Part shown: in pieces, positions 1 to 4,970 of the stretch
How the letters are laid out: each line of letters starts with the position of its first letter
How positions within the stretch are numbered: the first letter of the stretch is position 1
Source of the DNA: Planctomycetota bacterium
GTDB lineage: Bacteria; Planctomycetota; B129-G9
DNA: 7,496 bases
Assembly (NCBI GenBank): GCA_003644325.1
Contig: QNCA01000057.1
Span: 1-7,496 of the forward strand
Direction: 5' to 3'
Translations under genes and position numbers: made by a program
The notes under the pieces: model-generated
Databases searched by the model: none
What the model was told of the DNA's origin: nothing
What the model saw: only the letters and a program-made list of their open reading frames with translations

Positions 1-18
1 TGACAGTCACTAATCTAC
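1..18 (+). repeat. Imperfect repeat, left copy
   Basis: These 18 bases match 7417-7434 at 14 of 18 positions on the same strand, sharing TGAC, TCAC, AATCT and a final C. The first nine bases form a small palindrome, TGAC-A-GTCA, and GACAGTCAC recurs at 103-111. Both copies lie outside genes. It could be an intergenic repeat family or a protein-binding site, but the match is short enough to be chance. The copy touches the window edge and may extend beyond it. Confidence 0.25.
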
Positions 19-47
19 GAATCTCGTTCGGCAGGCTCACGAGATTC
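19..47. other. Hairpin, perfect 9-bp stem
   Basis: GAATCTCGT (19-27) and ACGAGATTC (39-47) are exact reverse complements separated by 11 bases. No T-run follows on either strand, so this is not a standard intrinsic terminator. It lies upstream of the promoter at 162-190. It may belong to the 3' end of an upstream transcript or to an intergenic repeat. No function is assigned. Confidence 0.5.
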
Positions 48-57
48 CGCCCGTTCC

Positions 58-88
58 GGGTCCTCGCCCTGAGGACCCGTCAGGGTCC
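58..88. other. Two mutually exclusive hairpins
   Basis: GGGTCCTC (58-65) pairs perfectly with GAGGACCC (71-78) around a 5-base loop. GGACCC (73-78) can instead pair with GGGTCC (83-88) around a 4-base loop. The middle segment can join only one partner at a time, an arrangement typical of RNA switches. No T-run follows, and the transcript it would belong to, if any, starts outside the window or on the other strand. The pairing is directly visible; any regulatory role is inference. Confidence 0.4.
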
Positions 89-161
89 GAATGGGTAATG
101 GCGACAGTCACCGGTGCGGCCCTTCCAAGATTCTTACATGCTCCCTCCAGGCCTTTTTACC

Positions 162-190
162 TTGACTACCGGGGCCAGGGGTGGTATAAT
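162..190 (+). promoter_or_regulatory. Sigma-70 promoter for sigma factor leader
   Basis: TTGACT (162-167) and TATAAT (185-190) are separated by exactly 17 bases, giving 11 of 12 consensus positions at the optimal spacing. Transcription should start near 197, about 350 bases before the first clear gene at 546. A housekeeping promoter this close to consensus, followed by a terminator at 338-376, suggests that output is set by attenuation rather than by initiation. Confidence 0.82.
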
Positions 191-215
191 GTTTCGTGAC
201 AATTCAGTGGAAGTT

Positions 216-351
216 GGTTATTTTGAAAAAGCCGGCCCGATGGTATCGGGCACGGAAAGCTACGGGCCTTAATAGCCAAGTTGTTATTGCAGCACCCCCC
301 TCCCTCAGAGGTGGCGGTGTCTCTATAGGCGACCGAGTTGCCAGAATAACC
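216..351 (+). promoter_or_regulatory. Structured leader RNA with antiterminator helix (riboswitch-like)
   Basis: GGTTATTTTG (216-225) can pair with CAGAATAACC (342-351) as ten base pairs with one G-U. This closes a domain of about 115 nt and occupies the 5' arm of the terminator that follows, so it would act as an antiterminator. Inside it are a strong hairpin with a 7-bp stem (235-241 with 245-251), the unpaired-looking stretch ACGGAAAGC (252-260), and a possible 4-bp stem GCTA/TAGC (259-262 with 273-276). A second segment, GTTATT (283-288), can also pair with 345-350, giving a further competitor. The run ACGGAAAGCTACGGGCC resembles the core of GEMM/c-di-GMP-I riboswitches. However, the hairpin loop is not GNRA and the usual GGCAA/TTGCC closing helix is absent. 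A switch is likely; its ligand is unknown. Confidence 0.55.
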
Positions 352-376
352 TTGGGGTTGTTCCGGCAATTTTTTT
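338..376 (+). terminator. Intrinsic terminator in sigma factor leader
   Basis: The arms at 338-351 and 356-369 form a 14-bp stem with one G-U pair and one A-C mismatch. The loop is TTGG (352-355), and seven T residues follow directly (370-376). This is a textbook Rho-independent terminator, about 140 bases after the predicted start of transcription and 170 bases before the sigma factor start codon. It would stop leader transcripts unless the upstream segment 216-225 takes its 5' arm. Confidence 0.85.
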
Positions 377-545
377 GTTTGGTACTCTTTCGGGGGTTTG
401 ACGGCGGGCCGCGGACGGCCCGAAGATTAGCGACTGGCCGGTGTTTGCGTGCAGTATCGTGGAGAGAACCGGAGCGGTGAACGTGGCCAGAAACGGCCTT
501 GAATGTTGATTTCCCAAAAAGTCCACTTAATAACATGGAGGAGAT
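377..545 (+). other. Distal part of leader, no gene seen
   Basis: This stretch separates the terminator from the sigma factor. It contains one compact hairpin, GGGCCG (406-411) with CGGCCC (416-421) and a CGGA loop, and a small GGCC/GGCC pairing at 485-488 with 495-498. Open frames crossing it lack a convincing start site and protein character. No second clear promoter is visible. It ends in the strong ribosome binding site used by the gene at 546. Confidence 0.5.
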
Positions 546-1127
546 ATGGTTGAGAACGGCTTGAGCGATGAGGCCGTCGCCGGACGTGTCTTGGACGGTG
601 ATAAAGAAGCCTATGGCTATTTCGTCGATAAGTATTCGGATCACGTCTTCAACATCGCATTCCGATATATCCGCGACCGCGGCGAGGCCCTGGAAGTATC
701 CCAGGATGTTTTCGTCAAGGCGTACAAATCGCTCGGCGAGGTCAAAGACTACTCGCTCATGGAACGCTGGCTCGCCAGAATCGCGGTGAACACCGCCCTC
801 AACCGGCTGCGCGGGAAGAAACGAACCCCGTCCGTTTCGGACAAAATCGCAGAATACACCGAGGGCAAGTCTGCGGGGGATTCCGGCCTGCGGGACTTCA
901 ACGAGAGCGATCGCGACGCCGTCTGGAAGGCGATATCCCAACTGCCGGAAAATCTCCGTATCGTCGTCATCATGAAGTACATGGACGGCTTTTCGTATGT
1001 TGAAATAGCGAAGCGTCTCAACATCAGCAAGGCTACCGTCCGTACCAGGCTTGCCAGGGCGAAGAGGATGATGAAGTCGGCGCTCGTGCCGGATTCCAGC
1101 GCCGCTTCGGCTCAGCAAATCGCGTAA
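546..1127 (+). CDS. ECF-type RNA polymerase sigma factor
   Basis: A 193-residue sigma-70 family protein of the extracytoplasmic-function (RpoE-like) kind, which would direct RNA polymerase to a specific promoter set. Region 2 spans about residues 24-92: a helix beginning YFVDKY, an ALEVSQDVFVKAY segment in place of the usual DAEDLVQEVFLKAY, then AVNTALNRLRGKKR. A charged linker (about 93-122) follows, then region 4 (about 126-180) with ISQLPENLRIVVIMKYMDG and the helix-turn-helix SYVEIAKRLNISKATVRTRL. There is no region 1 or 3, and the length is normal for ECF factors. The start is firm: GGAGGAG lies two bases before ATG. No zinc-finger or membrane anti-sigma gene follows, and the next gene is 311 bases away. 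Expression should depend on the attenuator at 162-376. Family assignment is secure; ECF subgroup and target genes are unknown. Confidence 0.93.
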   Translation: MVENGLSDEAVAGRVLDGDKEAYGYFVDKYSDHVFNIAFRYIRDRGEALEVSQDVFVKAYKSLGEVKDYSLMERWLARIAVNTALNRLRGKKRTPSVSDKIAEYTEGKSAGDSGLRDFNESDRDAVWKAISQLPENLRIVVIMKYMDGFSYVEIAKRLNISKATVRTRLARAKRMMKSALVPDSSAASAQQIA

Positions 1128-1136
1128 GGCACGATT

Positions 1137-1147
1137 CCCGGCGCGGG
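1137..1147 (+). other. Small hairpin after sigma factor stop
   Basis: CCCG (1137-1140) and CGGG (1144-1147) pair around a GCG loop ten bases after the sigma factor stop codon. There is no T-run, so it is at best a weak pause or RNA-end stabiliser. Confidence 0.2.
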
Positions 1148-1148
1148 C

Positions 1149-1271
1149 ATGTTCGACACGTTGCCAAACCACACGGCGGACAGCCGGGCCGTATGGGTCG
1201 TGTCGGTCTGTCCGGCCGAATACGCGCCTCCGAAGACCTGCGGGTGTTGGTTTGCCGGTAACTCATCTTAA
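1149..1271 (+). CDS. Possible 40-residue small protein (doubtful)
   Basis: An ATG-to-TAA frame of 40 codons lies between the sigma factor and the phosphorylase, 21 bases after the sigma factor stop. Its product begins MFDTLPNHTADS and ends CGCWFAGNSS. Most codons end in G or C like those of the neighbouring genes. There are three cysteines, one early and two in a CGC motif near the end. No good ribosome binding site precedes the ATG, and I recognise no family. The same bases also fold as an RNA structure (1160-1262), which is a competing explanation. A peptide linked to the sigma factor is conceivable but unsupported. Confidence 0.2.
   Translation: MFDTLPNHTADSRAVWVVSVCPAEYAPPKTCGCWFAGNSS
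1160..1262 (+). other. Foldable intergenic element, branched structure
   Basis: The outer helix joins 1160-1174 to 1244-1262: GTTGCC pairs with GGTAAC (one G-U), AAACC with GGTTT and CAC with GTG, with small bulges on the 3' side. Inside it, CGGACAG (1177-1183) pairs perfectly with CTGTCCG (1208-1214), extended by CCG/CGG. The remaining 1215-1243 could form a third arm. It could be a small RNA, a processed 3' UTR or a cruciform. No T-run follows. It does not match tRNA, SRP RNA, 6S RNA or tmRNA motifs that I know. Pairing is visible; expression is unknown. Confidence 0.3.
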
Positions 1272-1296
1272 CGGGGCAGGCTGTCTGTTGCACTCC

Positions 1297-1324
1297 TCTT
1301 GCGACTTCGACTTCTTGCGACTTC
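1297..1324 (+). repeat. Short direct repeat, 12 bp at 16-bp period
   Basis: TCTTGCGACTTC occurs at 1297-1308 and 1313-1324, with GACTTC repeated once more in between. The spacing is about one and a half helical turns. It lies about 65 bases upstream of the promoter at 1389-1397. It could be a pair of regulator half-sites or simple slippage; nothing decides between them. Confidence 0.35.
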
Positions 1325-1388
1325 CCGTAACGCGCCGCGCCGACTCCATTTCCCGGCCTTGATATTTTATTCGCCTTTTCAATTCATG

Positions 1389-1397
1389 TGATATAAT
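1389..1397 (+). promoter_or_regulatory. Extended -10 promoter for the phosphorylase unit
   Basis: TGA-TATAAT (1389-1397) is a perfect -10 box preceded by the extended -10 TG. No good -35 lies at the normal distance; the best is TTCGCC at 1370-1375, which extended -10 promoters tolerate. TTGATA at 1359-1364 is too far away. Transcription would begin near 1404, leaving a leader of about 35 bases before the gene at 1439. Confidence 0.55.
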
Positions 1398-1438
1398 CCC
1401 ACGAATCCAACCCCGGCGTTGGAATACCCGGTCGAAAG

Positions 1439-2326
1439 ATGGCGGGCATGGGCGATAATCCAAACAAGTTAGCCGTAATCGGCGGCAGCGGGGCCTACAC
1501 CCTGCTTCAAAATGGCGCAATGAAGGGCGAGCGTCTCGGCCCGCGAGAAACTCCGTTCGGCCAATCGCAGCCCGTTTATTCCGCCAGTGTGGGAGCGGGA
1601 ACGCAGTTCTATTTCCTCTCGCGGCACGGCGAAGAGCGATATTCCGTCACCGCGCCGTTCGTCAACTATCGCGCGAACATCTACGCCTTGCGCGACCTCG
1701 GCGTCACAAGGATAGTCTCATGGTCCGGCCCCGGCGCGATAAACACGGACTACCGCATCGGACAGTTCGTCATCATTGACGATATCATCGATGAGACGAA
1801 AAACCGCCCGACCACATTTTTCGAGGGCGCAGGCATCGGCTTCGTTCGGCAATCGCCGACCTTTTGTCCGGACCTGCGCAACCATGCGCGCAATGCAATC
1901 TCCGGCCTTGCGGAGTGCGCATTCGGCGGCACTTATGTCTGCACCGAAGGGCCGCGCCTGGAAACCGCGGCCGAGATACGGAAATTTGAAGTATGCGGCG
2001 CCCACCTCGTGGGCATGACTCTTGCTCCGGAGGTCTTCCTCGCGAAAGAACTCGAGATGTGCTACGCCGCAATCTGCTATGTGACGAACTACGCCGAAGG
2101 CGTCAAGCCCGGCGACTTCAAGGCCGGCGAACTCTTTGAGGGCCTTGCATCCGCGCAGGACAGGAAGAAGGTCGAGGATGCGGTTTCGTTGTTTCCGAAA
2201 ATCATCGCCGGCAATGCGGAGTCGGTGGCGGGCTCGGAGCGTCGCTGCGGGTGCTCGCGAATCATGGAGCGCTACAGAAAATGCGGCGGCGTCTCCGGTG
2301 ATTGGAGGACCTGGATAGGGCAATGA
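1439..2326 (+). CDS. MTAP/MTIP-family purine nucleoside phosphorylase, probably 6-oxopurine specific
   Basis: A 295-residue cytoplasmic phosphorylase of the trimeric PNP/MTAP family (nucleoside phosphorylase family 2), which cleaves a purine nucleoside with phosphate to give free base and ribose-1-phosphate. Visible are the phosphate loop IGGSGAY (14-20), SRHGEE (61-66), NYRANIYAL (76-84), SGPGAI (96-101), YVCTEGPRLETAAEI (166-180), VGMTLAPE (191-198) and VTNYAEG (215-221). Adenine-specific MTAPs have Asp at the position of N217 and again two residues on. Asn here, with LETAAEI instead of the MTAP type, points to 6-oxopurines, as in Pseudomonas methylthioinosine phosphorylase and PNP. The C-terminal tail of about 40 residues, with a CGC motif, is unassigned. 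No strong ribosome binding site is seen; ATG 1448 is an alternative start. Its stop overlaps the deaminase start as ATGA, implying coupled translation. Family secure, substrate inferred. Confidence 0.88.
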   Translation: MAGMGDNPNKLAVIGGSGAYTLLQNGAMKGERLGPRETPFGQSQPVYSASVGAGTQFYFLSRHGEERYSVTAPFVNYRANIYALRDLGVTRIVSWSGPGAINTDYRIGQFVIIDDIIDETKNRPTTFFEGAGIGFVRQSPTFCPDLRNHARNAISGLAECAFGGTYVCTEGPRLETAAEIRKFEVCGAHLVGMTLAPEVFLAKELEMCYAAICYVTNYAEGVKPGDFKAGELFEGLASAQDRKKVEDAVSLFPKIIAGNAESVAGSERRCGCSRIMERYRKCGGVSGDWRTWIGQ

Positions 2327-3582
2327 TGTTCCGCGCGAAATATGTCGTGCAAAGCGCCAAAAAATTCTTTGAAAACGGCGCCGTCCGCGTCGAGAGCGGC
2401 CGCATTGCGGACATAGGGTCCGCCTCATCCGTGTCCGGCTCAGGCGGGGTTGTCGACTTCGGCGAGTGCGCCATCGTCCCCGGCTTCGTCAACGCCCACA
2501 CCCATCTCCAACTCTCGGCCTTGAGCGGCTCCGCTCCTCACGAGGGAACGTTTGCGGACTGGCTGCGAAGGGTCGTGGAGTTGAAGCGCCGCATGACCCG
2601 GGATGACTTTCTTGCTTCCACAAGCGCCGGCATCCGCGAGTCTATTGAGACCGGCACCGCCACGCTGGCAAACGTGGCCGGCGACGATACCGCTCTGAAA
2701 GAAATTGCCGTGTCCGGAATGAGATGCTTCGCGTTCCTGGAAGTGATCGCCCTTGAAAAATTTCGCGCCGCCGATACGCTGGACACTCTCGGCGATCGAT
2801 ATGAAGCGGCGAGGCGATTCAACGGCCTCAACATCGGCGTTGCGCCGCACGCGCCTTATACTGTCTCGGCGGAACTCATGAGAGGCTGCGTCGAGTTCGC
2901 ACGGAAGCGCGACCTGCCGCTCTCCCTGCACGCAGCGGAGACCGCGGAAGAGGCGGCCTTCCTCCACGGTCACGATGGGAGCATCGCCGCCTTTCTGCGT
3001 GACATGGAAGTTTCACTCGACGACTGGGAACCGCCGCGCGCAACGCCGGTGAAATATCTGGCTTCGCTCGGGGTCCTTTCCAAACGGACCCTCCTGGTCC
3101 ACTGCAACTATCTGACGCAGGACGAAATCAAAACGATAAAGGAATCCGGCGGCAATGTGATATACTGCCCGCGCAGCAGCGCCTTTTTCGGGCACGTGGA
3201 TTACCCGTTGCGCAGGCTGCTCGACGCACGGGTAAACGTGGCCCTCGGCACCGACAGCCTGGCGAGCAACGATTCGCTTTCCGTCCTGGACGAAGTGAAG
3301 TGTCTGGCGCGCAGGCATCGGAAGATGTTCCCGGCGATATTCTGGGAGATGGCCACGATAAACGGCGCGAAGGCGCTGGGAATCGCGAAACGGACCGGAA
3401 CGCTGGAAAAGAAGAAGTCCGCCGACATGGCGGTCATAAGCGTCGAGGGTTGCTCCGGTCGCACGCCGTTGGAAATGGCCGTCGAAGACGAGGCGCGCGT
3501 GGTCGCCACAATCGCGGAAGGCAGAGTCCTTCACGACGCCTTCGGCATGACAGGAGCACAACAGGGAGGAAAAAATGCTTGA
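2323..3582 (+). CDS. Amidohydrolase: adenosine-type nucleoside deaminase (MTA/5'-deoxyadenosine or aminodeoxyfutalosine)
   Basis: A 419-residue metal-dependent hydrolase of the ATZ/TRZ (COG0402) group. The residues expected of a deaminase are present: NAHTHL with H59 and H61, HAP (H176), SLHAAET with H203 and E206, LLVHCNYL with H260, and ALGTDSLASN with D311. Small flanking beta-domains lie at about 1-52 and 365-405. The GTFADWLRRVV segment and YCPRSSAFFGH..YPL with GTDSLASN resemble aminodeoxyfutalosine deaminases (MqnX) of menaquinone synthesis. Relatives also act on methylthioadenosine, S-adenosylhomocysteine and 5'-deoxyadenosine. Pairing with a 6-oxopurine phosphorylase fits deamination followed by phosphorolysis. 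The start at ATG 2323 overlaps the preceding stop; GGAGG at 2304-2308 is rather far, TAGGG at 2316-2320 closer; ATG 2326 or TTG 2302 are possible. The end overlaps serS by eight bases. Deaminase role likely; exact substrate open. Confidence 0.85.
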   Translation: MMFRAKYVVQSAKKFFENGAVRVESGRIADIGSASSVSGSGGVVDFGECAIVPGFVNAHTHLQLSALSGSAPHEGTFADWLRRVVELKRRMTRDDFLASTSAGIRESIETGTATLANVAGDDTALKEIAVSGMRCFAFLEVIALEKFRAADTLDTLGDRYEAARRFNGLNIGVAPHAPYTVSAELMRGCVEFARKRDLPLSLHAAETAEEAAFLHGHDGSIAAFLRDMEVSLDDWEPPRATPVKYLASLGVLSKRTLLVHCNYLTQDEIKTIKESGGNVIYCPRSSAFFGHVDYPLRRLLDARVNVALGTDSLASNDSLSVLDEVKCLARRHRKMFPAIFWEMATINGAKALGIAKRTGTLEKKKSADMAVISVEGCSGRTPLEMAVEDEARVVATIAEGRVLHDAFGMTGAQQGGKNA

Positions 3583-4849
3583 TATTCGTTTCATCAGGGA
3601 AAACCTGGATTACGTGAAGAAGCAGGTGGCCCGAAAGGGATACGACCTCGACCTTGATGCACTTGTATCTCTTGACGAACGGCGCCGAAGTCTCATTACG
3701 CAGGGCGAATCCCTGCGTGCCGAGCAGAAGAAGCGTTCAAAGGAGTTGGGCAAACTCAAGGGCGACGAAAAACAGTCGGCGCTCGCCGCCCTGAAAGAGA
3801 TGTCAGACCGCTACAAGGTCATGTCCGAAGAACTCCGGCGCGTCGAGGAAAAGTTCAACGACATGATGCTGCGCGTGCCGAACATGCCCGCGAGAGACGC
3901 CCCCGACGGCGAAACGGAGGAGGACAACCTGGAGGTGAAGAGGTGGGGAGAGCCGCGGGAGTTCGACTTCGAGCCGCTGGACCACGTGCAACTGGGCGAA
4001 TCGCTCGGGATAATCGACATCAAGCGCGGCGTGAAAATCTCCGGGACGCGCTCGTATGTCTTGAAGGGCGACGGCGCATTGCTCGAGTGGGCCGCCCTTA
4101 AGTATGCGCTTGACACAATAGTGAGCAAGGGATTCGTGCCGATGGTCGCGCCGATTCTCGTGCGCGACTTCGCCATGGTCGGCACCGCATTCTATCCCGG
4201 CGGCGAGGAAGATGCCTACCGCTGCGAGCGCGACGAACTGAACCTCGTCGGCACGTCCGAGGTCCCCGTAACCTCCTACCACAGCGACGAAATACTCGAC
4301 GAAAAGGACCTGCCTCGCAGATATGCCGGCATCTCCTCCTGCTTCCGCCGCGAGGCCGGCACCTACGGCAAAGACACGAAGGGCGTCTATCGCGTGCATC
4401 AGTTCCAGAAGATAGAACAGGTGGTCTTCTGCAAGAACGACGTGGAAGAATCCGCCCGAATGCACGAGTATATCCTGGCAAACGCGGAGGAAGTCGTGCA
4501 GGGGCTGGGACTGCCGTACAGGGTGGTCTCCGTGTGCGTGGGCGAACTGGGCATGGGCCGCGCCAAGCAATACGACATCGAAACGTGGATGCCCTCCCGA
4601 AACTCATACGGCGAAACTCACAGCGCCTCAAGATACCACGACTACCAGGCACGCCGGCTCAACATCCGCTACCGCGACTCCGAGGGCAATATCCGGTTCG
4701 TCCACACGCTCAACAATACCGTCATCGCGTCGCCTCGAATACTGATACCAATCCTCGAAAACTATCAAAACGCCGACGGATCCGTGACGATCCCGGAGGT
4801 CCTTCGTCCCTACATGAACGGCCGGGAGCGCATCGAACCGCCGAGGTGA
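3575..4849 (+). CDS. serS: Serine--tRNA ligase
   Basis: A 424-residue class II aminoacyl-tRNA synthetase that charges tRNA-Ser (and selenocysteine tRNA where present) in the cytoplasm. It begins MLDIRFIRENLDYVKKQ, the usual SerRS opening, then has the long antiparallel coiled-coil tRNA-binding arm (about residues 28-100). The catalytic domain includes LVGTSEVPV (224-232), motif 2 CFRREAGTYGKDTKGVYR (256-273), HQFQKIEQ (275-282), SYGETHSASRYHDYQARR (344-361) and motif 3 HTLNNTVIASPRILIPILEN (377-396), ending in PEVLRPYM. The LNNT..ASPRIL form resembles the Thermus enzyme rather than the E. coli LNGSGLAVGR form, so it is a lineage variant and not damage. Length is normal. GGGAGGA (3564-3570), four bases before ATG, fixes the start, which overlaps the deaminase by eight bases. 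It is the last gene of the overlapping unit. Confidence 0.98.
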   Translation: MLDIRFIRENLDYVKKQVARKGYDLDLDALVSLDERRRSLITQGESLRAEQKKRSKELGKLKGDEKQSALAALKEMSDRYKVMSEELRRVEEKFNDMMLRVPNMPARDAPDGETEEDNLEVKRWGEPREFDFEPLDHVQLGESLGIIDIKRGVKISGTRSYVLKGDGALLEWAALKYALDTIVSKGFVPMVAPILVRDFAMVGTAFYPGGEEDAYRCERDELNLVGTSEVPVTSYHSDEILDEKDLPRRYAGISSCFRREAGTYGKDTKGVYRVHQFQKIEQVVFCKNDVEESARMHEYILANAEEVVQGLGLPYRVVSVCVGELGMGRAKQYDIETWMPSRNSYGETHSASRYHDYQARRLNIRYRDSEGNIRFVHTLNNTVIASPRILIPILENYQNADGSVTIPEVLRPYMNGRERIEPPR

Positions 4850-4901
4850 GACACCCGCCGGAAAATGAACAACCAGGAGAGGTTCATCACCGTATATAAA
4901 A

Positions 4902-4970
4902 ATGGGAAACAGACCCAGGGGACTTCGGTTCGCTCCCAAAACCTTGCTTGTGTGCTTAAGCCTGTCATGA
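4902..4970 (+). CDS. Possible 22-residue leader peptide (doubtful)
   Basis: An ATG-TGA frame of 22 codons, starting MGNRPRGLRF and ending LVCLSLS, has its TGA at 4968-4970 overlapping the ATG of the HEAT protein at 4967 as ATGA. Its product is basic then hydrophobic. The nearest purine-rich site, AGGAGAGG (4876-4883), is 18 bases away, which is too far for standard initiation. It may be chance, or a short coupling peptide that delivers ribosomes to a start lacking its own binding site. Confidence 0.18.
   Translation: MGNRPRGLRFAPKTLLVCLSLS

Noticed and set aside
196..480. 94-codon frame on the plus strand in the leader
   Set aside because: It begins at the predicted transcription start, runs through the intrinsic terminator, has a low-complexity product and has no initiation signal.
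204..1172. 322-codon open frame on the minus strand over the leader and sigma factor
   Set aside because: It is antisense to a clear sigma factor, has no family motifs or ribosome binding site, and crosses a promoter and terminator.
1160..1262. Branched fold considered as a tRNA or SRP RNA gene
   Set aside because: There is no T-loop GTTCRAATC, no acceptor with CCA and no SRP GGAAG loop, and the arm lengths do not fit.
1359..1397. TTGATA paired with the -10 box at 1392
   Set aside because: The spacer is 27 bases; the extended -10 TG explains the promoter better.
2302..2322. TTG start giving seven extra residues on the deaminase
   Set aside because: TTG lies within its own GGAGG sequence and has no site upstream; ATG 2323 with the ATGA overlap is more natural.
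1718..2428. 236-codon minus-strand frame under the phosphorylase and deaminase
   Set aside because: It is a shadow of GC-rich coding sequence on the other strand, with no recognisable domain.
3803..4570. 255-codon minus-strand frame inside serS
   Set aside because: It is antisense to intact serS; its composition follows the complement of serS codons.
4679..4726. Unusual LNNT..ASPRIL motif 3 of SerRS considered as a defect
   Set aside because: The same form is known in Thermus-type SerRS, so it is normal variation.
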